From Flammeovirgaceae bacterium (GTDB taxonomy: Bacteria; Bacteroidota; Bacteroidia; Cytophagales; Cyclobacteriaceae), in contig CP054185.1 of NCBI GenBank assembly GCA_015180985.1, positions 2,293,225-2,357,224 of the forward strand: a DNA stretch of 64,000 nucleotides, in the 5' to 3' direction. Both the position numbers and the translations under genes were made by a program. Shown here in pieces: positions 1-8,329 of this stretch. How positions within the stretch are numbered: the first letter of the stretch is position 1; every line of letters starts with the position of its first letter. The notes under the pieces were generated by a model that saw only the letters and a list, made by a program, of their open reading frames with translations, made no database searches and had not been told where the DNA came from.

Positions 1-1362
1 TTTTCAGTTACACAGGCAACCTGTAACAATAACGATGGTGCGATAACACTGGTTGGTGCACCATCCGGTGGTACAGGCGCTCCATACACCTACCTGCTAA
101 ACGGAATCCCTACGGTGCCATCAGGAGGAATTTTTGGGGGTTTGAGTGCGGGGTCGTATACCCTGAGTGTTGTTGATAACTCCGGGTGCCAGCGCGACTT
201 TCCGGTAACTATTACATTCCCCGGATTCATCAGCACGTCAGCGGTTTCCATCACGCCACCCGATTGTATATCGAACGGAGCTAACGGAAGTATTTCGTTT
301 ACCATTTTTGATATCGGCACGTTTGAATTTGCCATAACAACCGATCCGCTTTATGTTCCGGTGGCCAGCGACTACCTGCCGACAGGCGGACCGTTTGTGG
401 TTATTCCAAACCTTCCCAACGGTACGTACTTTGTATGGCTGCGGTCGGCCGGTTCACAATGTCCTACCCGGTTAGGCCCGATTGATGTAGTGGGTGTATT
501 TACAGTAAGCTTTACCAGCCTGGCAACGGACGAAATCTGTTTTGGCGATGGCGGTACTATTGTGCTGAACAATATAACCGGTGCCTCGGGGCTTGACTAT
601 ACCTATGAATTGGTTTCAGGCGGAGTACCAACCGTTAGTCCGATTACGTTCCTGGAGTCGCTGGGGCCTTATACCATCTCGGGATTAGCTCCGGGTAACT
701 ACCAAATCCGCTTGTCGCAAGACCAAACGGTATTAAATGGTTGTGTGGCAACCACAGCATTCCAGTCGTTTACAGTTGTCGGACCGGCTGCGTCACTTGG
801 ATTTCAGGCTACTGAGAATATTAAGGAATCATTTCCTGATCAGCCAACCGGATCGATGCTGGTAGTTATCCAGGAAAGCATGGAAGAACCTTATCAGCTG
901 AAAGTTGAACTCACCGGCCCGCTGGTGGGTGGGCAGTTCTTCCTTCGCGATTTTCAGAATATGACACGCAATACCGCCAACCTGCGGATTCAGGAACAAT
1001 TTATTGCCTTGTTTGCCGGAACCTATACACTTACGGTACGCGATGGACTCGGCTGTGAACGTTCCATTGACGTGGATATACCGGTTGATACCGATATATT
1101 TATTCCAAACATCTTTACGCCCAATGGCGATGGCGTGAACGATAGCTTTTTTATCCGCAACCTTCCTGAAGGCGCAAAACTTATCATTTCAAATCGCTGG
1201 GGTAAAGAAGTGTTTTCATCCAACAATTACCCCATTGCTTTTGATGATCCGAAATTGTGGAATGCCGAAGGCCAATCTGATGGGGTATATTTCTACCGTC
1301 TCCAGGCCGGTAATCAGGTGTTTACCGGTTGGGTTGAGATCGTACGTGGTATCCGTCCTTAA
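1..1362 (+). CDS. T9SS type B cargo, adhesin-like protein with SprB-type repeats (5' partial)
   Basis: The frame is open from the first base, so the N-terminus lies outside the window; 453 residues are visible. The body holds SprB-like repeats of about 80-100 residues, each with a Cys/Gly start (for example DEICFGDGGTI), a central YTYEL strand and an end such as APGNYQIRL. The last ~90 residues, from about 361, form the gliding motility-associated C-terminal domain: IPNIFTPNGDGVND, ISNRWGKEVF, a W-x-G region and GVYFYRL. This is the CHU_C/type B sorting signal read by the type IX secretion system, so the protein is expected on the cell surface or secreted. It is probably a large adhesin; the ligand cannot be told. 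Its stop overlaps the end of the convergent acyl-CoA reductase gene by 4 nt. Confidence 0.9.
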   Translation, partial: FSVTQATCNNNDGAITLVGAPSGGTGAPYTYLLNGIPTVPSGGIFGGLSAGSYTLSVVDNSGCQRDFPVTITFPGFISTSAVSITPPDCISNGANGSISFTIFDIGTFEFAITTDPLYVPVASDYLPTGGPFVVIPNLPNGTYFVWLRSAGSQCPTRLGPIDVVGVFTVSFTSLATDEICFGDGGTIVLNNITGASGLDYTYELVSGGVPTVSPITFLESLGPYTISGLAPGNYQIRLSQDQTVLNGCVATTAFQSFTVVGPAASLGFQATENIKESFPDQPTGSMLVVIQESMEEPYQLKVELTGPLVGGQFFLRDFQNMTRNTANLRIQEQFIALFAGTYTLTVRDGLGCERSIDVDIPVDTDIFIPNIFTPNGDGVNDSFFIRNLPEGAKLIISNRWGKEVFSSNNYPIAFDDPKLWNAEGQSDGVYFYRLQAGNQVFTGWVEIVRGIRP

Positions 1363-2366
1363 AGATTCTTTAAAAACTGCAACGTATCAACGTTATCGGC
1401 ATATTCCCATACTTCAGGTAGCTGGGCCTTACCAAACGGTACAGCTGCGGGAGTGTTCATGCCTACTACGCACTGAATTTTATTCCGGTGTTTCTCCAAA
1501 AGTTCATTTAGTTGTGGTAGCGTACGGTAGGGCTGGTAGTAAACTGTGGCGATTGGTGAAACAATACCCTCATTATCAAACAATAATACAAAACCAGTAT
1601 CGAGGAAGGGAGTTTTGTTAACCAGCGCGATTGATTTCTGGTAATCGTAATTGTTGGCGTATTTATGATGGTTTATAACTTCACGATAGGGTTCCCAACA
1701 CTGAAGCAACCGTGCAAGATCAAATGACTCAGGCACTAAAAGTTTAGAAACGTTCCGGCAGCCCAGTCCGAAGTAGCTGAATACATCCTTACCGAGTGCT
1801 ATGAGTTCTTCGTTGGTTTCATTGCCGGTGAGTATGGCCACAGAAGTACGGTTTTTACGGATGATGTACGGATACTTTTTAAAATAGTATTCGAAATACC
1901 GGGCGGAGTTATCGCTACCGGTGGCAATAACGGCATCAATTTTTTTTAGTGGTTCGCTTGTTAAAAGTATGCGCTGGCCGAACTGCGGCTCAATTTCGAT
2001 TAACTGGCGGGTAACATACTGCATCAGGACAACGTCTTTTGAACTCAGCTTTGCAGTGATTGAGTGCCCGCTTATGAGTACACATAAAAAGTCGTGAAAG
2101 CCCACCAGGGGAATGTTGCCCGCCATAACAACACCAATATTTTTTGGGATAGTATGATCAAAATCATACTGCATAACCCACTTGGTCAGTTTATCTTTCT
2201 GTAGGAAGTATGTAATTCCCTGCACGGAGAGAGCAACGTTATCCGGAGTGAACCACGGGTTTTCCGCCTGGGCATCGCTGCCGAGCGAGGCCAGTTTTTC
2301 CGGGGAGAGTTGCCGGAGTTCATTACCGAGGCTGGCAAAGGCAGTTATCCGTTGAAGGAGATCCAT
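1359..2366 (-). CDS. acyl-CoA reductase, LuxC family
   Basis: 335 aa, the LuxC/acyl-CoA reductase fold (PF05893 type), related to aldehyde dehydrogenases. The expected active-site cysteine is Cys203 in GLGCRNVSK. The glycine-rich stretch near residues 80-100 (VVMAGNIPLVGFHD) fits the nucleotide-binding half. The family reduces activated fatty acids to aldehydes with NADPH. Without luxA, luxB or luxE nearby a bioluminescence role is unlikely; a role in lipid or aldehyde metabolism is inferred. It is transcribed divergently from the ferredoxin at 2454, and shared regulation is plausible. Confidence 0.88.
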   Translation of the reverse strand: MDLLQRITAFASLGNELRQLSPEKLASLGSDAQAENPWFTPDNVALSVQGITYFLQKDKLTKWVMQYDFDHTIPKNIGVVMAGNIPLVGFHDFLCVLISGHSITAKLSSKDVVLMQYVTRQLIEIEPQFGQRILLTSEPLKKIDAVIATGSDNSARYFEYYFKKYPYIIRKNRTSVAILTGNETNEELIALGKDVFSYFGLGCRNVSKLLVPESFDLARLLQCWEPYREVINHHKYANNYDYQKSIALVNKTPFLDTGFVLLFDNEGIVSPIATVYYQPYRTLPQLNELLEKHRNKIQCVVGMNTPAAVPFGKAQLPEVWEYADNVDTLQFLKNL

Positions 2367-2453
2367 TTAAAACTTTTGAAGTGGTGTGGTTGTTTAAGAA
2401 CAGGTTTAAACTTTTAATTTTGAACAATTTTAGAACGCGAAAATAACCAAGTC

Positions 2454-2813
2454 ATGGCAATTAAAATTACCGATGAATGCATTAACTGCGGAGCCTGTGA
2501 GCCGGAATGTCCAAACACGGCCATCTACGAAGGTGGCCGCGAATGGAACTGGGCTGGGGGCACCAAATTGGAGACCGTAGAGATTGACGGCAATACAATT
2601 GATGCCAAGACCATGCAGAAACCGGTTTCGGATGAATTTTATTACATCGTTTCGGGTAAGTGTACCGAGTGTACCGGGTTTCATGAAGAGCCCCAATGCG
2701 CAGCCGTGTGCCCGGTTGATTGTTGCGTGCCCGACCCCGATCACGTAGAGTCAAAAGAAGTGCTCATGGCCCGCAAAATATGGCTGCACCAGGAGGGTGT
2801 TGTGCAGAATTAA
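2454..2813 (+). CDS. 4Fe-4S dicluster ferredoxin
   Basis: 119 aa. The first cluster motif is C9-x2-C12-x2-C15-x3-C19-P. The second set is C70, C73, C82 and C86, with the longer C-x2-C-x8-C-x3-C-P spacing known from YfhL-type ferredoxins, plus a Cys-Cys pair at 90-91. Two [4Fe-4S] clusters are therefore expected in a soluble cytoplasmic electron carrier. It starts at ATG 2454, 87 bp from the divergent acyl-CoA reductase gene. Supplying electrons to that enzyme is only a guess, because LuxC enzymes normally use NADPH. Confidence 0.95.
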   Translation: MAIKITDECINCGACEPECPNTAIYEGGREWNWAGGTKLETVEIDGNTIDAKTMQKPVSDEFYYIVSGKCTECTGFHEEPQCAAVCPVDCCVPDPDHVESKEVLMARKIWLHQEGVVQN

Positions 2814-2820
2814 TGATTGG

Positions 2821-3723
2821 TTATTTCATCCGCGCTCGCTTGATGAGGTAAGTTTGGAGAATTGTATTGATATCCATTCGGACATCGGCCGGTACAAAGT
2901 CAATCTTATATTGATTGCACCGCATTTTTAAGTCGTTGTAAAATTTTGCAGCCTCTTTATTATAGTGTTCGCGTACATCGGCCGGGTTTAGCTTTACCCG
3001 TTGCCCTCCTTCAAGGTCAATAAATTCAGTTGGCCTGTCTTCAAATTCAAACCGGAGTTCAGAACCATGATCCATAACATGAAAAACAATCACTTCGTGC
3101 TTGTTATGTTTAAGATGCTGGAGGGCTTTAAACAATTCTTCCGGGTTTTCCGAATCAAACATATCACTAAAGATGACTACCAGCGATCGCCTGTGAATTT
3201 TTTCGGCAACCTCGTGCAAAACCGTGGCAACGGCTGAGTGTACAGGCGGCTGGGGCTCTCTTAACAGGTTCTCAAGTGTAATAAGCAGCTTTTCGCGGTG
3301 GGTAGGGGTTGATTTAACCGGTGTAAGTGCACGGATTGAATCGGAGAAAAGGCACAGGCCTACTGCATCGCGTTGCCGGTTAAGCAGGGTGATAAGCGCT
3401 GCGGAAACAATACTACTGAACCGTATTTTGGCAAGGTTTTCGGTCGGATAAAACATGGATGGCGAGGTATCGATGGCTATCAGGCACCGCATGTTAGTTT
3501 CCTCTTCGTAGCGCTTGGTAAAAAGCCGGTCGGTGCGGGCATAAACCTTCCAGTCAATATGACGGGTACTTTCACCATCGTTGTACAGGCGGTGCTCAGC
3601 AAATTCTACCGAAAAGCCATGATAGGGTGACTTATGAAGTCCGGTAATAAAGCCTTCCACCAACTGGCGGGCTAACAGTTCCAGGCTGGTCGGCTGGTGT
3701 ATATCATCCAGGTTTAGCCTCAT
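2821..3723 (-). CDS. DUF58 domain protein with von Willebrand A-like fold
   Basis: 300 aa. The DUF58 signature is clear: RHIDWKVYARTD at about 55-66, then a MIDAS-like metal site AIDTSPSM at 83-90 in a vWA-type Rossmann fold. No signal peptide or membrane span is seen, so it is probably cytoplasmic. Family members usually sit beside a MoxR AAA+ ATPase and BatA/BatB-type membrane vWA proteins and are thought to help assemble envelope complexes. Here the moxR partner is not adjacent, so it must lie elsewhere or be absent. Its end faces the ferredoxin gene tail to tail, 7 nt apart. Confidence 0.9.
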   Translation of the reverse strand: MRLNLDDIHQPTSLELLARQLVEGFITGLHKSPYHGFSVEFAEHRLYNDGESTRHIDWKVYARTDRLFTKRYEEETNMRCLIAIDTSPSMFYPTENLAKIRFSSIVSAALITLLNRQRDAVGLCLFSDSIRALTPVKSTPTHREKLLITLENLLREPQPPVHSAVATVLHEVAEKIHRRSLVVIFSDMFDSENPEELFKALQHLKHNKHEVIVFHVMDHGSELRFEFEDRPTEFIDLEGGQRVKLNPADVREHYNKEAAKFYNDLKMRCNQYKIDFVPADVRMDINTILQTYLIKRARMK

Positions 3724-3850
3724 AACACAAATAGTATGGCGTTTTTATACAGGTATAGATACCTAAAAATCCTGATCAGTTTGCAATAATTGCCCAAAAT
3801 ACTATCTTAACACGAGCATTACCTAACCCTAACCCTAAACCAGAAGGATT

Positions 3851-4207
3851 GTGGAAGAGCATAAATCGAACGGAAACGGCAGAGATGAGATTTTCTCTAC
3901 CAAAGTAAAAGCCGGCAAGCGCACCTATTTTTTCGATGTAAAATCCACCCGGTCAAATGATTTTTACCTGACGATCACCGAAAGTAAAAAGCGTTTTAAG
4001 GAAGATGGTTTTACCTACGAGAAGCACAAAATCTTTCTTTACAAAGAAGATTTTAACAAGTTTATGGAGGCGCTTACCAACACGGTAAACCATGTTAAAA
4101 ATGAGTTGATGCCCGGTGTTGATTTCAGCCAGTTTGATCAGGTGCATCCGGAAGAAGTAGCGGCCGGAGTGTCTAAAGCGACCGATGATGAATTGAAATG
4201 GGATTAA
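3851..4207 (+). CDS. DUF3276 family PUR-like DNA/RNA-binding protein
   Basis: 118 aa beginning at a GTG codon with an AGAAGGA ribosome site 3-9 nt upstream. The conserved core holds a beta strand series (TYFFDVKSTRSNDFYLTITE), then KRFKEDG and KHKIFLYKEDFNKF. This matches the Bacteroidota and Borrelia PUR domain proteins (DUF3276), small dimeric nucleic acid-binding proteins related to eukaryotic Pur-alpha. The acidic tail after residue ~95 is typical. It is a single-gene unit followed by a strong terminator at 4231. Confidence 0.93.
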   Translation: MEEHKSNGNGRDEIFSTKVKAGKRTYFFDVKSTRSNDFYLTITESKKRFKEDGFTYEKHKIFLYKEDFNKFMEALTNTVNHVKNELMPGVDFSQFDQVHPEEVAAGVSKATDDELKWD

Positions 4208-4230
4208 CAGCCTGACCGGTTCAACAAGCT

Positions 4231-4260
4231 AATCCCGGAGTTATACTCTGGGATTTTTTG
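4231..4260 (+). terminator. Rho-independent terminator after the DUF3276 gene
   Basis: A 10-bp stem (4231-4240 with 4246-4255, one G-T pair) encloses a 5-nt loop and runs into six T residues. It lies 24 nt after the DUF3276 stop codon. Confidence 0.85.
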
Positions 4261-4313
4261 TTGCCTCATGCTTTCGGCTATCTTTGCGCCCTTAAAAAAG
4301 TCAGTATCCCGGT

Positions 4314-5411
4314 ATGGCCTTGCAATGTGGTATTGTGGGCTTGCCAAACGTTGGCAAGTCAACCCTCTTTAATGCACTCTCGAACAACAAAGCTGAAGCA
4401 GCGAACTTTCCGTTTTGTACCATTGAGCCAAACATTGGCATCATCAGTGTTCCTGACGACCGTTTAAAAATCCTTGAAGAACTGGTTAAACCGCAACGGG
4501 TTGTACCCACCACCATTGAATTCGTAGATATTGCCGGCCTCGTAAAAGGCGCCAGTAAGGGCGAAGGACTGGGCAATCAGTTTCTGGCTAATATCCGCGA
4601 GGTTGACGCCATTGTACATGTGGTTCGCTGTTTTGAAAACGACAACATTGTGCATGTTGACGGCCGGGTAGACCCGGTAGCCGATAAGGAGATCATTGAT
4701 ACCGAGTTGCAATTGAAGGATTTGGAAACGGTGGAAAAGAAGATAAACCGTGTTGAGAAAATTGCGAAGAGCGGTGATGCCAAAGCGAAGAAGGAGTTTA
4801 CAATCCTGCAACAGTACAAGGACGCCCTGCTATCAGGTAAAAATGCCCGTTCGGTTAAAATTTCAGATGAAGACAAGATAGCGGTTGCCGACCTTCAATT
4901 GCTAACTGCCAAACCGGTTATTTATGCTGCCAATGTAGATGAGTCTTCCGTATTAACCGGCAATACCCATGTGGAACGCCTGAAGGAACTGGTGAAAGAT
5001 GAGGAGGCCGAAGTGGTGGTAATTTGTGCTGCTATTGAAGCTCAGATAGCCGAGTTAGACAATGAGGCCGACCGGCAGGTTTTTCTTAAAGAATACGGTT
5101 TGCGGGAGTCGGGCCTGACCCGGCTAATCAGGGCATCATACCACCTGCTGGACCTTATAACCTATTTTACAGCAGGCGAGAAGGAGGTACGAGCATGGAC
5201 TATTAAAAGAGGCTGGAAAGCCCCCCAGGCAGCCGGGGTCATACATACCGATTTTGAAAAAGGCTTTATTAAAGCAGAAGTGATTAAACTATCTGATTAT
5301 CAGAAATATAAGACCGAACAAGCATGTAAAGAAGCAGGTAAAATGGCCATTGAGGGTAAGGATTATGTGGTTCAGGATGGCGACATCATGCATTTTCGGT
5401 TTAATGTGTAA
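4314..5411 (+). CDS. ychF: redox-regulated ATPase YchF (Obg family)
   Basis: 365 aa, the normal family length. The P-loop is GLPNVGKST at residues 8-16. The G3-like [14 protein letters not shown] is present, and the NxxE-type G4 that makes YchF bind ATP rather than GTP appears as YAANVDES. A coiled-coil insertion lies near residues 125-170, and a C-terminal TGS domain ([13 protein letters not shown], then [10 protein letters not shown]) is complete. YchF/OLA1 proteins bind ribosomes and act in translation and stress control. Confidence 0.98.
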   Translation: MALQCGIVGLPNVGKSTLFNALSNNKAEAANFPFCTIEPNIGIISVPDDRLKILEELVKPQRVVPTTIEFVDIAGLVKGASKGEGLGNQFLANIREVDAIVHVVRCFENDNIVHVDGRVDPVADKEIIDTELQLKDLETVEKKINRVEKIAKSGDAKAKKEFTILQQYKDALLSGKNARSVKISDEDKIAVADLQLLTAKPVIYAANVDESSVLTGNTHVERLKELVKDEEAEVVVICAAIEAQIAELDNEADRQVFLKEYGLRESGLTRLIRASYHLLDLITYFTAGEKEVRAWTIKRGWKAPQAAGVIHTDFEKGFIKAEVIKLSDYQKYKTEQACKEAGKMAIEGKDYVVQDGDIMHFRFNV

Positions 5412-5421
5412 AATTTCTTAC

Positions 5422-5449
5422 ATGGCGTTTCAGCCATCCTGATTTTTTT
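5422..5449 (+). terminator. possible terminator after ychF
   Basis: A short ATGGC/GCCAT stem with a 6-nt loop is followed, after 4 nt, by seven T residues, just past the ychF stop. The stem is weak. A second candidate hairpin, GGGGTT at 5486 with AACCCC at 5511, ends in a T-rich run just before the cas6-like gene. Confidence 0.4.
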
Positions 5450-5535
5450 GTTAGCTTTATAATCCGCTCATTATCAGTATTAAGCGGGGTTTGCAGTTGA
5501 AGTATTTTTTAACCCCTTTTTAATTTTTTAAAGGT

Positions 5536-6339
5536 GTGAGAACCAGGATTATTTTTTCGCTTAAAAACCGGGGCGCTTATGTGCCCTTCCACCATCAGTA
5601 CCTGCTGGCGCAGTTTATTAAAGGGTTACTAATGTTTGGTCCGGAAAAGTCCTTTCAGTCGTTTACCCACTTTAACTTTTCAGGGCTCAAAGGGCAAACG
5701 AAAATCAGCCGGAAAGGGCTGCATTTTTACTCGGCCAAAGTAACGCTGGTCTTCTCCTGTCCCGACCAGGCTTTCCGTAACTATTTTCTTTCACAGGTAT
5801 TCGGCCAGAAGGACATCATGATTGGAAGCTTGCATTTGGTACCTGATTCTGTTGAAGATGAACCGCCCGTACACATTGGTGACGAATCAAAATTTTTGTG
5901 CATTTCGCCTATTGTTCCGTTACAGGCAGGTTTTAATGATGAGCAGAGTAAGAAGTTTATCAACCCTGAGAGTGATGAATTTTCGGATTTACTTTATGAT
6001 GCTACCCTAAAGCGTATGGAAGAGACCGGGCAGTTTACGGCTGAACAACTGGCTTCTTTTTATAAGTTCCAGGTTGTTCCTGATGCCGACTACTTACAGC
6101 GTATTCAGGAAGCACATAAAAAATTTGCGCGCATTTACCCATTATACGATAACGATGTGAAGTTTGAGGTACGGGGCTACACCTTTCCGTTTACCTTGTA
6201 TGCAGCCCGCGAGGTGCAGCAGTTTGTGTATGAGCACGGCCTGGGTTATTTCTGCCACAAAGGCTTTGGCATGCTGGATGTTGCCCATAACGACCCTGCC
6301 CAGCGCACCACCCGGCAGGATGTGGTGTATGCGCGGTAA
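5536..6339 (+). CDS. cas6: Cas6 family endoribonuclease, solitary
   Basis: 267 aa from a GTG start preceded by AAAGG; no ATG fits the N-terminus better. The N-terminus (FSLKNRG...HHQYLLAQFIKGLL) and FTHFNFSGLKG near 43-53 match the first ferredoxin-like domain of Cas6. The decisive feature is the C-terminal glycine-rich motif HGLGYFCHKGFGML at 234-247, the RNA-binding G-loop of the superfamily. Cas6 cuts CRISPR precursor RNA within its repeats. No other cas gene or repeat array is visible in this window, so either the system is elsewhere in the genome or this is a stand-alone copy. The catalytic residue is not certain; His19, His20 and His45 are candidates. It ends 1 nt from the convergent plug gene. 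Confidence 0.85.
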   Translation: MRTRIIFSLKNRGAYVPFHHQYLLAQFIKGLLMFGPEKSFQSFTHFNFSGLKGQTKISRKGLHFYSAKVTLVFSCPDQAFRNYFLSQVFGQKDIMIGSLHLVPDSVEDEPPVHIGDESKFLCISPIVPLQAGFNDEQSKKFINPESDEFSDLLYDATLKRMEETGQFTAEQLASFYKFQVVPDADYLQRIQEAHKKFARIYPLYDNDVKFEVRGYTFPFTLYAAREVQQFVYEHGLGYFCHKGFGMLDVAHNDPAQRTTRQDVVYAR

Positions 6340-6340
6340 G

Positions 6341-7615
6341 CTAGCGCCTGTTTTCTCCCAGCACAAAATATCCAAGTAGTAAATCGGCCTGAGGCTGAAA
6401 GGCCCTGTAATACACAAAAATTTCATACAGGTTCTCAGTTTCGTAATGCGTCCCTTCGAAATAATAGGGGGGCAGTGTTTTGGATTTCACCGCGTATTGG
6501 TAATCGTACCAGCCCTGTCGGAGCAGGTAGTTTGCGTTATAAGCCCGCTGAGCAGTATCGTAGTGCATTTTAGTTGAGTCATCAAGTTGCCAGTCGGTAA
6601 ATGCCCCGATAACATAAACCTCACCACTAACCGGTTCACTTAGCAGGGTGAAAGTAACGTTTACGTAATTGGCGGCATTTCTATTACGGAAGTCGAGGTT
6701 TTCGAGGATGTAACTTCCATTGTTGTCAGGATGCTGAGAGTAGACATCACCAGCCCGGCTTTGATCAGGCGCGATGTACGCATTTGGTGGTTTTGTTGTG
6801 CGGTCGACCCGGGCCACATTCCGACCGGGGTACAACAAGGATCGCAAATCGAAAAACCGGAATTCATTCCCTCCTCTGAAGAAATGTTCGCCACTGAAGA
6901 ACCGATATTCAAGTTCGCTCTGGTTCTCCCGCAAAAAACTCGGTTTTATCTGTTCGCTCAGGTTATCCCACCGCTGGTTTTGCCTCACGGTAACATTAAT
7001 GGTTTCCATCGGGTTAATTATGTGTACATTTTTGTAATTGATTTTGAAATTGATTTGCTGGTTGCGTTCAGCCAAAGTACCAGGCCCAATCAGGCTGCCT
7101 TCACGTAAAAAGGTAAACTGCGGATCGAACACCATAAACCGCCTGGTTAAAATAATATCACTCCGGTCTGACCCCCGGTACACTACCGCCACATAATTAC
7201 CCGGTAGTTTCACGGGTGGTATCCGTGTATGGTAATGAACGTAAGGGATTTGCGTATCCAGTGAAAACTCAAAATCGGTAATCGGATACTCGTTATACTC
7301 AGGCATGTAGTCCAAATCGAGCAAGGCAGACTTTGTCCAGTTATAATTGCAATGAACAATGCGCAGGTAGTAATTATCGCGCTGGTCTTTAAGGTCATCA
7401 AATTCCAACACCAGATTCCAGTTTCCCATCCGGGTAACGGCCGGGTTTAATTCAGGCCGGGTGGCAAAGCCCTCCAGGTTATACAGCCTTACTGTTTTGA
7501 TTTCAGGTTCATAGGCTTTGTCAGATAATTCAAGAGTTTTTTCCGGAACATCAGTACCTGAAGGTTGAACTGCAACACAGGCTGTAGCCAATAATAAAAA
7601 GAATAGAAAACGCAT
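6341..7615 (-). CDS. type IX secretion system plug protein (DUF5103 family)
   Basis: 424 aa with an N-terminal export signal (FFLLLATACVAV); the Cys may be lipidated but the box is imperfect. The mature N-terminus carries the DUF5103 pattern: IKTVRLY, the pair NWNLVLEFDDL and NYYLRIVHCNYNW, and DFEFSLDTQIPYVHY. This family (PF17116) contains the plug protein that seals the periplasmic side of the SprA translocon of T9SS. The C-terminal third has an E-set-like section with FTDWQLDDSTKM. Its presence fits the T9SS cargo at 1-1362 and 20218. Residue-level identity with the known plug protein would need a search. Confidence 0.85.
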   Translation of the reverse strand: MRFLFFLLLATACVAVQPSGTDVPEKTLELSDKAYEPEIKTVRLYNLEGFATRPELNPAVTRMGNWNLVLEFDDLKDQRDNYYLRIVHCNYNWTKSALLDLDYMPEYNEYPITDFEFSLDTQIPYVHYHTRIPPVKLPGNYVAVVYRGSDRSDIILTRRFMVFDPQFTFLREGSLIGPGTLAERNQQINFKINYKNVHIINPMETINVTVRQNQRWDNLSEQIKPSFLRENQSELEYRFFSGEHFFRGGNEFRFFDLRSLLYPGRNVARVDRTTKPPNAYIAPDQSRAGDVYSQHPDNNGSYILENLDFRNRNAANYVNVTFTLLSEPVSGEVYVIGAFTDWQLDDSTKMHYDTAQRAYNANYLLRQGWYDYQYAVKSKTLPPYYFEGTHYETENLYEIFVYYRAFQPQADLLLGYFVLGENRR

Positions 7616-7750
7616 TGCATAAAAATAACAGCCCGGAACGCAATTTTCCGGCCCTAATCCAATTAAATCTTTACCGGTTACTTCATTAATGTTGCAGTAA
7701 ATTTATTTACCGGGTGCTTCCAACCGGTTGAAGCACGCGTGTGTCTAATT

Positions 7751-8329
7751 ATGCAAAACGGCCGAACAATCCGGATGCTCAGTGAAAGCGAGCTTGTTGA
7801 AGGGTGTCGCAACGGGGATAGAGCCTGCCAGAAGGCTTTATACGACCGTTTTTGTAAAAAAATGATGGTGGTTTGCCTTCGTTATTCCAAATCCACCATG
7901 GAAGCGGAGGACATACTTCAGGAGGGTTTCGTGCGGGTGTTTCAGGGGTTAAAGGGTTTTAGGCATGCTGCTAAACTTGAAACGTGGATGACGAGAATTA
8001 TGGTGAACACGGCCCTCAACCACCATCGTAAAAAACTTTACCTCTACCCGATGGTAGACGTTCAGGAATTGGATTTACCTCAACAAGAAATAAGTCTGTC
8101 CGGACTGCAGTTTGCACAGCTAATTGACCTGATACAATCGCTGCCGCAGGGCTGCCAGGTGGTGTTTAACCTCTTTGCAATTGAGGGATACAGCCACAAA
8201 GAAATTGCTGAAATGCTTGGGATTTCGGAAGGCACATCGAAGAGCCAGTATGCCCGGGCCCGGATGTTGCTGATAAATAAATTAAATAGCGAAGGAATGT
8301 ATAAACCATATGGCGAAGCGCAGGTTTGA
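7751..8329 (+). CDS. ECF RNA polymerase sigma factor
   Basis: 192 aa from ATG 7751; an in-frame GTG at 7739 would add four residues. Region 2 runs from ALYDRFCKKM through MEAEDILQEGFVRVF to LETWMTRIMVNTALNH. Region 4 is LPQGCQVVFNLFAIEGYSHKEIAEMLGISEGTSKSQ in two halves, with the helix-turn-helix in HKEIAEMLGISEGTSKSQ. It is the first gene of an operon: the next gene starts 20 nt before its stop and encodes a membrane-anchored protein of the kind that usually restrains such a sigma factor. Divergent from the plug protein gene. Confidence 0.95.
   Translation: MQNGRTIRMLSESELVEGCRNGDRACQKALYDRFCKKMMVVCLRYSKSTMEAEDILQEGFVRVFQGLKGFRHAAKLETWMTRIMVNTALNHHRKKLYLYPMVDVQELDLPQQEISLSGLQFAQLIDLIQSLPQGCQVVFNLFAIEGYSHKEIAEMLGISEGTSKSQYARARMLLINKLNSEGMYKPYGEAQV

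Noticed and set aside
1359-2813. LuxC-like gene as a sign of bioluminescence
   Set aside because: No luxA, luxB, luxD or luxE is near; LuxC-family acyl-CoA reductases are common in non-luminous Bacteroidota.
3822-3839. Telomere-like CCTAACCCTAACCCTAAA upstream of the DUF3276 gene
   Set aside because: Only about two and a half units, in an AT-rich promoter gap of a circular-type bacterial chromosome; most likely chance.
5412-5535. CRISPR array next to cas6
   Set aside because: The gap is 124 bp with no direct repeat; no regularly spaced repeats were seen elsewhere in the window.
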